A stretch of DNA of 64,000 nt from NCBI GenBank assembly GCA_021732085.1, contig JAKFVQ010000028.1:1-64000 (forward strand), written 5' to 3'. Within the stretch, counting starts at the first letter, position 1, and each line of letters opens with the position of its first letter. Below the pieces are notes generated by a model. The model did not search any database. It was not told the origin of the DNA and saw only the letters and a list, made by a program, of their open reading frames with translations. This document shows positions 18,268 to 27,441 of this stretch, in pieces. This stretch comes from Candidatus Obscuribacterales bacterium (GTDB lineage Bacteria; Cyanobacteriota; Vampirovibrionia; Obscuribacterales; Obscuribacteraceae). The translations under genes were made by a program, and so were the position numbers.

Positions 18268-18284
18268 GGCAAACTAACATTCCT

Positions 18285-18971
18285 CTAGTTCATAGGAACA
18301 AGTTTGGTCTTTAGAGCTTTGACAGCAGCTTGTGTTCGGTCTGCAACTTGTAATTTCTCCATCACGTGTCGCATGTGAGTCTTGATTGTCTCAACACTAA
18401 CAACTAGTCGCTCGGCCATTTCTTGATTGGATAATCCTTCAACAAGCAATTGCAAAACCTCTTGCTCCCTGGTTGAGAGCGGAGCAACGCAGGTTGACTT
18501 TTCATCACTGCGCGCTGAATTCCTTTGCGACTTATTGGTAGCGTCAACCATAACCCTTAGAATGCAACCAGCAATAGCGGGGTCCATCCACTGCCCCCCT
18601 TGCACCACTGCTCTAATGGCAGAAAGAAGCTGTTCTTTACCGGCGGTTTTAAGGCAATAACCATCCGCCCCGGCAGCAAATGCAGCAAAGACATCTTGTT
18701 CACTGTCATGCGTTGTGAGAATAATTACTTTGACTTCCGGACAAGAAGCCTTCACTGCTTTGGTAGCATCAATACCATCCATCACAGGCATTCCTAGATC
18801 CATCAAAATCAGATCAGGTTTGTCTGCTTGAGCGTGTTTAACGGCGAGGTCACCATTAGAAACCTCATCTGTGATTACGAAGGCGGACTCCTTTTCTAGT
18901 ACAAGTTTAAGTCCAACACGTACTATCTCCTGATCTTCCGCGATCAGAATTTTAATTGCTTCCATTTTCAT
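18285..18971 (-). CDS. NarL-type response regulator
   Basis: The 228-residue protein has a receiver (about 5-125) with phospho-Asp58 in LILMDLGMPVMDG, Thr in ILTTHD and Lys in YCLKTAG. A LuxR HTH follows (about 158-222, LSTREQEVLQLLVEGLSNQEMAERL). All key residues are present. The start is uncertain between two close ATGs (18971 or 18965); an upstream in-frame ATG at 19028 has no ribosome-binding site. It is the first gene of the minus-strand regulator-kinase-regulator-kinase run. GTGATTCAC (19059-19067) lies about 90 bases upstream. Confidence 0.92.
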   Translation of the reverse strand: MKMEAIKILIAEDQEIVRVGLKLVLEKESAFVITDEVSNGDLAVKHAQADKPDLILMDLGMPVMDGIDATKAVKASCPEVKVIILTTHDSEQDVFAAFAAGADGYCLKTAGKEQLLSAIRAVVQGGQWMDPAIAGCILRVMVDATNKSQRNSARSDEKSTCVAPLSTREQEVLQLLVEGLSNQEMAERLVVSVETIKTHMRHVMEKLQVADRTQAAVKALKTKLVPMN

Positions 18972-19616
18972 TTCCGCCCACCAAGCTGGCGCTACTACAC
19001 CCGGTCCCCTACATTTCCATTCAATCAAAGACCAGTCATCCGTTCTTCACCCTTTAGAGTGATTCACTCAAAGTCGACACAGAGGCGGGACGTCCTATTT
19101 AGTGTACTTTCCCGTCCTCGCCAATCACCTAAAAGGGGTAGCCACAGGGATTTCCCTGACACGTTTTAACAGATTTACGGGGTGCCACCAGCGTACTAGC
19201 GACTAAAAAATTTAATATAACTACCGGTTAGCTGGCAGTAGGTCCGACGAAACTTTCCAAATCGTAAGCGTGCTGTATCAGAGGGCGAGAAACGAGAAAA
19301 AAAAGACCACAGCCCCCGGCAAATGGGCTGTGGTTAGGGGAGGGGGGCCAGGATGGACTAGCCCGGGTGAATAAGAATGAAACGAGACGCAGGAAGCGCA
19401 TACAGAGGGCGTTAAACGTAATATCAAGGAGCGTTTTCCGAGGATTAATTGACAGTGGGCTGCTCCAAAAGTTCCTACATTTGCCAGGAATTTTCCTAGT
19501 CGCCAGCTAACAAAACTTTCGTGAAAGCTAGCTTTAAAAATGGCACGATTTCGTGCTTGGAAGACAAGCACAAGCTTTTAGATCAGGCAGGCATATGATT
19601 GGATCTACAAGACATT
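18972..19616. promoter_or_regulatory. Gap with palindromic operator candidate and a terminator
   Basis: The perfect 13-base palindrome-like GAGTGATTCACTC at 19057-19069 stands before the regulator gene. A strong minus-strand terminator lies at 19296-19333. Between the terminator and the next gene (19334-19616) no convincing reading frame is seen. The stretch could be the 3' UTR of the secreted-protein gene or an unannotated small RNA. Confidence 0.4.
19296..19333 (-). terminator. Rho-independent terminator on the minus strand
   Basis: Arms CCACAGCCC (19307-19315) and GGGCTGTGG (19325-19333) form a perfect 9-base stem. On the minus strand the stem is followed by TC and an eight-base U run (A run 19297-19304). 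The nearest minus-strand gene upstream ends at 19617, 283 bases away. Confidence 0.85.
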
Positions 19617-20465
19617 CTACAAGGCACTCGCACAGCCACCTTTGGAAGGGTGCTGAGAAGAATTGCTGATTTCATGAATTGTATCTGGATGAACGGCGGG
19701 CACCAATTCTTTTTCTCCAGTTATAAAACGGTGGTATGGCCCATGAAACGCGGACACAACGGAAACACAAGCGGCAGACTTTATCAATTGCTCTTTCAAT
19801 TTTTTGTCCGCATCAAATTGATTATCGGCCCGCAACTCAGTCAATATCTTGCTCCTCTTTAGGAGGTCGACCATCTTCACTTCTGATGTGGCGATGCATT
19901 GAGCCGCACTATTGTGTTCAATCTTCAAACGGCGCCTGGCTACAGGACAGCGCGCAAGGAGTTTTGTAAGCTCATCAGGCGATTTGGCAATAAGCAGTTC
20001 CGAGGCCATACTAATAGGAATGCGTGCATTGTCTATCTCAAAATAAATCGAGTGCGAGTGGTGTTCGTGCAAGTTGTGAATAGCCATGAAGCCAGCACCT
20101 TGCGATATCAGCAGAACAGACTCCTTATCTGCATGTAAGGTCCCTTCCTTACACTTTATTTTGACCCGTTGGTGCGGAATAACGAGCCATTCGTTTGGAG
20201 CTCTTCGCACGTCAGCTAACAGCGATTCGGCCAAGCATCGCTCCCGGCTACCGCCAGCTTCGATTATCAATTGCAATGGCTCGACGTCGGTGCATACACT
20301 TTTATTGATAAATCCCGAGAGCGGCGCATGCGATAGAGCATTAACCGGCAAGAATCGATTTCCGGCAATACCCTTTTCTTGCTTCTCTGCCCCGTGTGTT
20401 CCTTGGGTACTTAGAAGAAGGGGAAAACTAATTGCACAAAAAATTCCCGCAATAATTTTGCCCAT
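19617..20465 (-). CDS. Secreted protein of unknown function
   Basis: The 282-residue protein has a Sec signal peptide (MGKIIAGIFCAISFPLLLSTQGTHG, about 1-25). The middle (about 85-165) has a beta-rich pattern, with KIKCKEGTLHADKESVLLISQGAGFMAIHNLHE broadly like the FecR-type fold, but no diagnostic motif. The C-terminal half has a cysteine and several basic residues. It is embedded in the signalling island, between a NarL-type regulator and a divergent kinase, and could be a target or periplasmic partner of them. That is inference from position only. Confidence 0.7.
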   Translation of the reverse strand: MGKIIAGIFCAISFPLLLSTQGTHGAEKQEKGIAGNRFLPVNALSHAPLSGFINKSVCTDVEPLQLIIEAGGSRERCLAESLLADVRRAPNEWLVIPHQRVKIKCKEGTLHADKESVLLISQGAGFMAIHNLHEHHSHSIYFEIDNARIPISMASELLIAKSPDELTKLLARCPVARRRLKIEHNSAAQCIATSEVKMVDLLKRSKILTELRADNQFDADKKLKEQLIKSAACVSVVSAFHGPYHRFITGEKELVPAVHPDTIHEISNSSQHPSKGGCASAL

Positions 20466-21064
20466 GACGAAGCTTCCCCACAGTTAATTGGACCAATTGT
20501 TCTGGACTATCTCAGTTATTCAAATATTGTTTTGCGCCGACGCGAAGCAGGTTCAATATTTATGAGCTGAGAGCTCCTCTGGCTGAGCACTTCGTCGCCG
20601 ACATTCCCTTACTCAAATCTATTCGATAAACAGAGAGCGCACTAGCCCCAACAAGGGTGAATCAAATCACCCACAATAGGTATTCAACTTTCCAGGACTG
20701 AATATTGCTTCAAGAATGATTAGACCCCAGTTGCATAATGGCAGGTGACGGATTCCACAATTCGGAAAGTGCCTACAAATACAAGAGGGAAAAAGGAAGA
20801 CTCAATGATGAGCATGTTTGAATTCCCAAAGCTCCGCAAAGCTCAAAATGACAGTTTATTAAAGTGCTGAAAACTTTCGGTAGAACAGCCTGTCCCCCTT
20901 CAAATCACCCCATTGTGGTACTTGAAGAGCTACTTTCCGGGGACGAATATTATTACCCGATCATCTATTATGCATGTAAGACATAGCTATCGATGTCGAT
21001 AATAATAGATAATTGGGCGCAGAGCGCTTGCACGCATCCTTAACCGCTGTTAAAGGAACAATTG
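20466..21064. promoter_or_regulatory. Divergent intergenic region with CRP-like inverted repeat
   Basis: About 600 bases separate the secreted-protein gene from the divergent kinase. GGGTGA-ATCAAA-TCACCC (20655-20672) is a perfect inverted repeat with the GTGA-N6-TCAC layout of CRP/FNR-type sites. TATCGA-TG-TCGATA (20988-21001) is a second inverted repeat, about 65 bases before the kinase start. No gene or RNA structure was recognised. Confidence 0.4.
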
Positions 21065-22561
21065 ATGCAGACATTGCCTAACACCGATAAACACCGCTTC
21101 GATTTTAGCGCTGATGAATTGCAATTTTTGCTAAACGAGTCGCCAGACATCTTTTGCATCACGGACATGACCACGCGTCAACTGGTGAAAGCGAATCCCG
21201 CTCACGACCAGTTATTCGGAAATGAATCGAGAAGTGGTGATTTTATTGAGTGGATCCATCCCGATGATCGGGCGTTCATTCTTGAGAAAATCGAGCAAAA
21301 TTATCTCAGTGGAAATCATACGTCAATCGTAGAGTGTCGCTGCCGCACCAAGACTGGTGAATATGTGTGGATGCAATGGCGCAGCACTGTAGCCTTGGAG
21401 AAGGGACTCTCGTATTCTGTTGGACGCAATATTCAGGAGCAGAAGGAAGCACAAATCCGCAGCACGCAACTTGCATCTCTGGTGGAATTCTCTGCAGACG
21501 GCATCATCGGAGTTGGGCTGGATAAAGTAATAAGAACTTGGAACAAGGGTGCATCGGCAATCTTTGGTCTTTCACACGAAGAGGCTGAAGGGGCTTGCAT
21601 CGAAGACCTTTTCACGGCTGAGTCAAATCATAGGTTGGCACAAGAAGGACTTGCAAGTCGTGATACTGAGCTTAAATGCGTGCGAAAAAATGGGCAGACA
21701 TTTTTTGCATCTGTAGTAATTTCCGACGTGCTTGACCACAACCACAAGCGCACGGGATATGTGATCACGATTCGCGATATCACTGAGAGGAAGCAAGTTG
21801 AGAAACGCGTCAAGGAATTTTACTCAACCGTTTCACATGAACTGCGCACGCCACTCACATCAATATTAGGGACACTCACGCTCATTTCTGCGGATAATCT
21901 AGCCCTACCTCCAGATGTTATCAGCGAGCTGGTCGAAATAGCAAAGGATAGCTGCAACCGTCTCATCCGATTGATAAATGAAATTCTGGATCTGCAAAAG
22001 ATCGAATCCGGCAAATTCGATTTGCGCCTGTCGGAAAACTGTCCAATTGATCTTATGAACAAAGCAATCAATGAGACCAGCGCAATGGCTGAAGATCGCG
22101 GAGCCTGCCTTCGTACTCGCTTCGAACCATGCCCAGCCAAATTGAACGTTGACGCGGACAAGATTGTTCAAGTCCTGACCAATTTGATTTCGAACGCCAC
22201 CAAATTTTCCGAATCGAAACCAATTGAGTTATCAGTTCAATGCCTTGATCGCTCTGTGCGCTTTTCCGTATCCGATCAGGGACCAGGCATTCCAGACGAT
22301 CAAAGTCACAAACTCTTTGGTAAATTCCAACAGATTGACTCATCGGACAGCAGGAAATATGGTGGCACGGGATTAGGTCTAGCAATTTCAAAGAATATCA
22401 TTGAACTACATGGTGGCAGTATAGGATATAAAAACAACGATCAGAATGGCTGCACATTTTGGTTCGAAATTCCGCTCCTCGAGATCCCGCAGCAACTCGA
22501 AGTTCGTGAGACCTTCGAGAGTGGACTTGCCAATGTTGCCGATGCGGTTCTTAGCCATTAA
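21065..22561 (+). CDS. Double-PAS histidine kinase
   Basis: The 498-residue soluble kinase has two PAS domains (about 15-128 and 132-245), HisKA with His258 in STVSHELRTPLTSILG, and HATPase boxes NLISNATKFSES, DQGPGI and GTGLGLAISK. All boxes are intact and no membrane segment is present, so the signal is intracellular. ATG 21065 is preferred to the adjacent TTG; AAGGAACA is upstream. It is not adjacent to a regulator on its own strand and probably pairs with one of the orphan regulators of the island. Confidence 0.93.
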   Translation: MQTLPNTDKHRFDFSADELQFLLNESPDIFCITDMTTRQLVKANPAHDQLFGNESRSGDFIEWIHPDDRAFILEKIEQNYLSGNHTSIVECRCRTKTGEYVWMQWRSTVALEKGLSYSVGRNIQEQKEAQIRSTQLASLVEFSADGIIGVGLDKVIRTWNKGASAIFGLSHEEAEGACIEDLFTAESNHRLAQEGLASRDTELKCVRKNGQTFFASVVISDVLDHNHKRTGYVITIRDITERKQVEKRVKEFYSTVSHELRTPLTSILGTLTLISADNLALPPDVISELVEIAKDSCNRLIRLINEILDLQKIESGKFDLRLSENCPIDLMNKAINETSAMAEDRGACLRTRFEPCPAKLNVDADKIVQVLTNLISNATKFSESKPIELSVQCLDRSVRFSVSDQGPGIPDDQSHKLFGKFQQIDSSDSRKYGGTGLGLAISKNIIELHGGSIGYKNNDQNGCTFWFEIPLLEIPQQLEVRETFESGLANVADAVLSH

Positions 22562-22595
22562 CTAGCCGTGTGAGGATGCACCGTCAATGCCACCG

Positions 22596-24377
22596 TCAAT
22601 GCCGGTGAAAAATTTTCTGCCAGATCTGTGACATCGCACCCCAAAACGGCTTGCTTCCTTCCGGTTCCGCTTTCGTCAGAGACGACGCAAACGACGCAGC
22701 TTTCTTGATATCAATATTCGGAGGCAGTGGTGGAATATTTGGGTCTGAGATAACTTCGACAAGAACTGGGCGCTCACACAGCATGGCCTCACGTAAAACT
22801 TCCTCGGTTTCTGATGCATTTGTGATCAAAAACCCTTGAAGCCCCAGCGATCGCGCATAGTCCGCATATTCGAAATCGGGCAAGGCTTGCGAGGCTTCAT
22901 ACATGGGATCACCTTCCATCGACCTCATTTCCCAAGTGACAAAGTTCAAGTCATTATTCTTCAGCACAATTACAATAAAGCGCGGATCAATCCATTCCCG
23001 CCAATATTTAGCCACTGTAATCAGCTCGTTATTGCCCATCATCTGCATTGCCCCATCGCCAGAACATGCAATTACAGGGCGATGAGGATGCGCAAACTTT
23101 GCAGCGATTGCGTATGGAATACTGCACCCCATTGAAGCCAGACCACCTGAAACTGATGCCATCATTCCTCGGCGGATTTGTAAATGACGAGCGAACCAAA
23201 CGGTGGAAGTACCAGAGTCAGCTGTGATTATAGCCTCGTCAGGCAACACGTCAGAAAGGCGGTTAAAGACAGACTGCGGATTAACCGGTGCACCTTCGAC
23301 ATTGGCTTGTGCCGCAAGAGTCTCTTTCGACCGCATCACAGATTGCTGGATTTTTAGCCGCCAGGATCGGTCTTCCTTTGACTTGAGTAAAGGCGCCAGC
23401 GCTCTCAAAGTCGCGACACTGTCTCCCTGCAAGGCAATCTCCATCGGGTATCTCAAACTCAAATTTTTCGGATCAATATCGATCTGAACGCCTCGGGCAC
23501 TCCCTGGTTTCGGCAAGAACTCGGCATATGGAAAGTTTGAACCAACTACCAACAGCGTATCGCACTCGTTCATCATCTCCCAGCTAGCATCCGTGCCGAG
23601 CATTCCAATCGAGCCGGTCACAAATAGCAGATCATCCTCAAGGGCGGCTTTCCCAAGCAACGCCTTGGCCACCCCTGCACCTAAAATATCGGCAATCGCA
23701 ACGATCTCATCCCGCGCGTTTAAGGCACCAGCGCCGACCAAAATAGCGACCTTGCTACCTTCATTCAATACTTCGGCGGCACGAATCAGGTCCTCGTTCG
23801 AAGGCACGAAATTAGGAGGCGTGTAACCAATACCGGAGAAGGATTGTCCGTGCTCCCGCTTCGGCTCAGCTTCAGCCTTCTCATTTAAGACGTCGTGAGG
23901 AAGGACCAAACACGCTACGCATCTTTCGGCGTAGGCTGTTCGAATAGATCGATCAATAAGGTGCCGCACTTGCTCAGGAGCCATTGCTGTATGCACATAT
24001 TGATGCGCAACATCTTTAAACAGTGCTGCGAGATCTACGTCTTGCAGAAAGCTAGATCCGATCGCATGCCTGGGTTGCTGTCCGACAATGGCAAGAACTG
24101 GCTGGTGGTCGAGCTTTGCGTCGTACAAACCATTAAGCAAATGAATTGCACCCGGTCCGGAAGTAGCAATACAAACACCGAGTTCACCTGTGAATTTAGC
24201 ATGAGCGCAAGCCATAAATGCACACATTTCCTCGTGCCTGGCTTGTATGAATTCTATAGACTCATCACGCCCAATCGCAGTAATTAGAGGATTTATTGAA
24301 TCTCCCGGATAACCGAAAACCCGTTTTACGCCCCAAAGAGACAGACGTTCAACGATGAAATCACTTGTCTTTGCCAT
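22596..24377 (-). CDS. ThDP-dependent pyruvate oxidase-like enzyme (PoxB/YdaP type)
   Basis: The 593-residue protein has the three domains of the acetolactate synthase/pyruvate oxidase family. The N-terminal PYR domain carries FGYPGDSIN and RHEEM with cofactor Glu49. The central FAD-type domain spans about 190-325. The C-terminal PP domain has the metal/ThDP motif SGDGAMQMM...KNND (about 425-465). Closest in spelling are the YdaP/PoxB-like enzymes (GPGAIHLLNGLYDAKLDH). Likely reactions are pyruvate oxidation to acetate or a related 2-oxoacid decarboxylation. Donor and product are not decided by sequence. GAGGATAGG precedes the ATG. It converges on the double-PAS kinase. Confidence 0.88.
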   Translation of the reverse strand: MAKTSDFIVERLSLWGVKRVFGYPGDSINPLITAIGRDESIEFIQARHEEMCAFMACAHAKFTGELGVCIATSGPGAIHLLNGLYDAKLDHQPVLAIVGQQPRHAIGSSFLQDVDLAALFKDVAHQYVHTAMAPEQVRHLIDRSIRTAYAERCVACLVLPHDVLNEKAEAEPKREHGQSFSGIGYTPPNFVPSNEDLIRAAEVLNEGSKVAILVGAGALNARDEIVAIADILGAGVAKALLGKAALEDDLLFVTGSIGMLGTDASWEMMNECDTLLVVGSNFPYAEFLPKPGSARGVQIDIDPKNLSLRYPMEIALQGDSVATLRALAPLLKSKEDRSWRLKIQQSVMRSKETLAAQANVEGAPVNPQSVFNRLSDVLPDEAIITADSGTSTVWFARHLQIRRGMMASVSGGLASMGCSIPYAIAAKFAHPHRPVIACSGDGAMQMMGNNELITVAKYWREWIDPRFIVIVLKNNDLNFVTWEMRSMEGDPMYEASQALPDFEYADYARSLGLQGFLITNASETEEVLREAMLCERPVLVEVISDPNIPPLPPNIDIKKAASFASSLTKAEPEGSKPFWGAMSQIWQKIFHRH

Positions 24378-24701
24378 TTCCCTATCCTCTAAAGTCTGTC
24401 GAATTGGTCCTTATCCGTGCGACCGACGGAACTCAGAGACAAAAGTTCTAAGAATCACCGTTTAATTTAAGTGCAAAAGCGATCAGCCTAATTCGGTCGT
24501 CGCCTCTTAGAAAATCTGGCTCCTGGTAAGCAAAAGCAATTATGATGCGGGTCTAGTTGCAGTAGGAAGAATTCAAATAGGTTGTAGTTTATTGAATAAA
24601 AATCGGCACATTTCAGAAAGTCAACGATGCAAATTTGAAAAACTTGGCTCAAAATCGAAAAAGTGTAGTCCTTCCCTTTATAAAATGAGGAGGATTAAGT
24701 A
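24378..24701. other. Intergenic gap, nothing recognised
   Basis: This A/T-rich 324-base divergent gap between the ThDP enzyme and the Gln-rich secreted protein holds no gene, hairpin terminator or clear promoter hexamers. A strong GAGGAGG ribosome-binding site lies at its right end. Confidence 0.5.
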
Positions 24702-25133
24702 ATGCATTTAGCTAAGGTATTTTCGTTCCTTGCCAGCTTGTCTATCTTGGCTCCCCTCAGCGTAGCATCCGTCGAAGCTCAAGATTTCAGAAGCAACGAT
24801 CAGTTTTCAGCTCGCTACAGTTCGTTCAGCGATTCACTATCAAACCTGGGCTTTCAAATGTCCAAGAGATACAACGACAATCTTCTGAGGCAAGCTCAAT
24901 GGCAATCTATAAACAGCCCGTCATCGGAATTGAGCGATCCATTTTTTGCAGCTGCCATTAAAAAGCAGTACGAGAAACAACAGCAACAGCAGCAAAACCA
25001 GCAATCAAATAATGCAAACAATATCTACGGGCTGCCTGACTTCGGGCTTCCCAATTATGGCTTGGGTGGATCGCTAAATAACAATCCGTTTTTCTCCTCG
25101 CAAGGAGCCAGCTTATTTGATAATGGAAGGTAG
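24702..25133 (+). CDS. Small secreted Gln/Asn-rich protein
   Basis: The 143-residue protein has a clear Sec signal peptide (about 1-27, ending VEAQD). The mature part is Ser-rich, then Gln/Asn-rich (a run of mixed CAA/CAG codons near 90-105), with GLPDFGLPNYGLGG and a NNNPFFSSQG tail. The composition resembles secreted disordered or matrix-like proteins. GAGGAGG with a good spacer supports the start. No family is recognised, and the neighbours give no clue. Confidence 0.75.
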   Translation: MHLAKVFSFLASLSILAPLSVASVEAQDFRSNDQFSARYSSFSDSLSNLGFQMSKRYNDNLLRQAQWQSINSPSSELSDPFFAAAIKKQYEKQQQQQQNQQSNNANNIYGLPDFGLPNYGLGGSLNNNPFFSSQGASLFDNGR

Positions 25134-25512
25134 CGGATGACGCCGGCAGTGACACCACGCACGATACTAAATCAAAGCACTGTCGAAAAAGGACCCAACA
25201 GAAGCCCCAGAGAACAGCGCTGCCAACTTCTACTTGAAGGGACCTTGAAGCAGCCAGAATCTAGTGAAAAACAGTAAGGTTCGTGTAAGTTTGGCATCCG
25301 AAATGCTGATATGACAAAAACTTTAGTGAATTGGCATGTAGCAGGTCGGCTAAAAAAATCCCAACAATTACGACAAGCCATAGTCTGTCGGTCGCGCGTA
25401 GATTGCCAATATTTCTCAAGGTGTTTTCACATGAAGCCCCTCTCATAGCATTCAGGACGGCAACTCAGTAACCTATTGAGCGCCGATGAGGCTAAGCCAG
25501 AAAGGTCAATTA
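25134..25512. other. Intergenic gap, nothing recognised
   Basis: About 380 bases without a supported gene, terminator or repeat lie between the Gln-rich secreted protein and the small acidic protein. Confidence 0.5.
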
Positions 25513-25716
25513 ATGTCGGAAACCGAAAATCTCAAGAAGCTAGACAAACAAGCCGGTGCTACCGCGGGAAGCGAAATCCAGCCGCCACGACTTGACGACC
25601 TGAGCTCGCCAACGACTCACGAAGAACGGTTGGCCTGGGTCCGACAATCATATGAACGCTTCTTTGAAAAAGTTCGCGAACATGATGCGCTCTTGAGGCC
25701 AGTCGAGTTACACTAA
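25513..25716 (+). CDS. Small acidic protein of unknown function
   Basis: The 67-residue soluble protein is charged and probably helical in its second half (HEERLAWVRQSYERFFEKVREHDALL). ATG 25513, behind AAGGT, is preferred over an in-frame ATG nine codons upstream. It lies 84 bases before miaB in the same direction and may share its transcript. No family is recognised. Confidence 0.6.
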   Translation: MSETENLKKLDKQAGATAGSEIQPPRLDDLSSPTTHEERLAWVRQSYERFFEKVREHDALLRPVELH

Positions 25717-25800
25717 GTGCTCGAAGCAGGTGCCAGCAAAACCGTCATCAGGTGATTCGACGGTGTCAGCTCTGTTTCCGTCCCGAGCAGGTTCAGAAAC

Positions 25801-27171
25801 ATGACGCAAACCATTAACAAGCCAAGCAACCATACCACCGGTGAGACAAAGACGAAGTCGGTCTACATCGAAACCTTCGGCTGCCAAATGAATAAAGCTG
25901 ATTCCGAGAACATGCTGGGCCTGCTGGAAGAGATTGGCTACAAGAAAACAGATGAGCTCAAGGACGCCGATCTGAAAATCCTCAATACCTGCGCAATCAG
26001 AGAAGGCGCAGAAGACAAAGTCTACAGCTACCTCGGATTCTGGCGGAAGTTAAAAGAGCAACGCCCCGGAAGCCTCATTGCCGTTGGTGGTTGCGTAGCA
26101 CAAGACGCTGGCGCGGATCTTATTAAGCGCTCACCAGGAGTCGACATAGTATTTGGCACACACAATCTTTTCAGGCTGCCTGAGCTTGTGCTCAAGGCAA
26201 TTCAAAGCAAAAAGCCTGTGGTTGAAATTATTCAGGAGCTTCCAGACGATCTACCGGAGCTACCGGTCATTCGCCAGAGTTCGTTAAGCGCCTGGGTTTC
26301 CATAATATATGGATGCGATTACAACTGCACTTATTGCATCGTTCCTTACGTGCGTGGGCGTGAGAAAAGTCGCTCCGCCGACCAAATCGTCAAGGAAGTG
26401 AAAGAGCTGGCTGAGGCAGGCTACAAGGAAGTAGTGCTGCTTGGACAAAACGTCACAGCGTATGGTCATGACCTCGATCCAGCTATTCACTTGGGCGATC
26501 TACTAAGGCGCACCGGCGAGATTGAAGAAATTAAACGCGTAAGGTTCATTACCGGACATCCACGTGACCTTAAAGACGAAATCATCGACGCTGTTGCAGA
26601 TGTATGGAACGCATGCGAATATTTCCACGTTCCCATCCAGGCCGGAGATGACCGCACCCTGCGCAGAATGGCGCGCGGATACAAGGTCGATTTCTATCGC
26701 AACATGGTCGAGAAGATCCGAGCCAAAATGCCAGACGCAGCAATCACGACCGATATGATCGTTGGTTTCCCTGGCGAAACAGAAGCCGAGTTTATGAACA
26801 CCGTCAACCTTGTAGAAGAGATTTGCTTCGATTCATGCAATACGGCTGCCTACTCTCCTCGCCCCCATACGCCTTCAGCAAACTGGCCAGACCAGGTGCC
26901 TGAGCACGAAAAGTACGAGCGTCTACGCTTCCTCAACTCTGTTGTGAGCGAAGTTTCTCACAGACGCAATAAACGCTATCTGGGTAAACAAGTCGAAGTG
27001 CTCGTCGAAGGGCGCAGCGAGCGCAATGCAGAACGCATGGCAGGACGCACACGCACTGGCAAGATTGTCAATTTTGAAGGCGGAGAAGAACTAGTTGGAC
27101 AGCTAGTCGACGTGACGATCGAATCAGCTAATGCCTGGGCGCTACGTGGCGCGAAGCATCCTTCGAGCTAA
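25801..27171 (+). CDS. miaB: tRNA-2-methylthio-N6-dimethylallyladenosine synthase
   Basis: This radical-SAM enzyme adds the 2-methylthio group to i6A37 of tRNAs. The 456-residue protein has the N-terminal UPF0004 domain with auxiliary-cluster cysteines Cys28, Cys64 and Cys98. The radical-SAM CxxxCxxC is GCDYNCTYC (Cys172, 176, 179), followed by VPYVRGREKSR. A C-terminal TRAM domain covers about 385-452. The auxiliary spacing and GREKSR are those of MiaB rather than RimO or MtaB. The gene stands ahead of a convergent small gene. Confidence 0.96.
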   Translation: MTQTINKPSNHTTGETKTKSVYIETFGCQMNKADSENMLGLLEEIGYKKTDELKDADLKILNTCAIREGAEDKVYSYLGFWRKLKEQRPGSLIAVGGCVAQDAGADLIKRSPGVDIVFGTHNLFRLPELVLKAIQSKKPVVEIIQELPDDLPELPVIRQSSLSAWVSIIYGCDYNCTYCIVPYVRGREKSRSADQIVKEVKELAEAGYKEVVLLGQNVTAYGHDLDPAIHLGDLLRRTGEIEEIKRVRFITGHPRDLKDEIIDAVADVWNACEYFHVPIQAGDDRTLRRMARGYKVDFYRNMVEKIRAKMPDAAITTDMIVGFPGETEAEFMNTVNLVEEICFDSCNTAAYSPRPHTPSANWPDQVPEHEKYERLRFLNSVVSEVSHRRNKRYLGKQVEVLVEGRSERNAERMAGRTRTGKIVNFEGGEELVGQLVDVTIESANAWALRGAKHPSS

Positions 27172-27195
27172 TCTGCGACAACAACAGGACTGGGA

Positions 27196-27441
27196 CTAAA
27201 CCAAGCAACGATCAGCAAGCTTGATCTCCCGGCGGAAGATTTGATCTCCGGAGCCGACAATGAAGATAAGAGCATCTTCGGTAACGAACTGGACTTTTCC
27301 ACCAAGCACGTTGAGCTGGGTGCGACGGGACCAAACTTTGGGAGCTAAAATAGCCAGCTTCTCTTGTCCCCATTCTTCAACAAGGGAACGAACGATTTGG
27401 CAGATTGCGACACCATCGGCTTGAGAGTAAATCGGATCCAT
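27196..27441 (-). CDS. Small conserved-looking protein of unknown function
   Basis: The 81-residue soluble protein has a helical N-terminal half (VRSLVEEWGQEKLAILAPKVW) and a beta-rich C-terminal half (GKVQFVTEDALIFIVGSGDQIFRREIKL). It ends 25 bases from the 3' end of miaB, in convergent orientation. The ribosome-binding site is weak. The regular hydrophobic pattern supports a real gene, but no function can be assigned. Confidence 0.55.
   Translation of the reverse strand: MDPIYSQADGVAICQIVRSLVEEWGQEKLAILAPKVWSRRTQLNVLGGKVQFVTEDALIFIVGSGDQIFRREIKLADRCLV

Noticed and set aside
19278..19571. 97-residue minus-strand frame
   Set aside because: Its C-terminal part is made of the terminator hairpin and A-run (19296-19333); composition is not protein-like.
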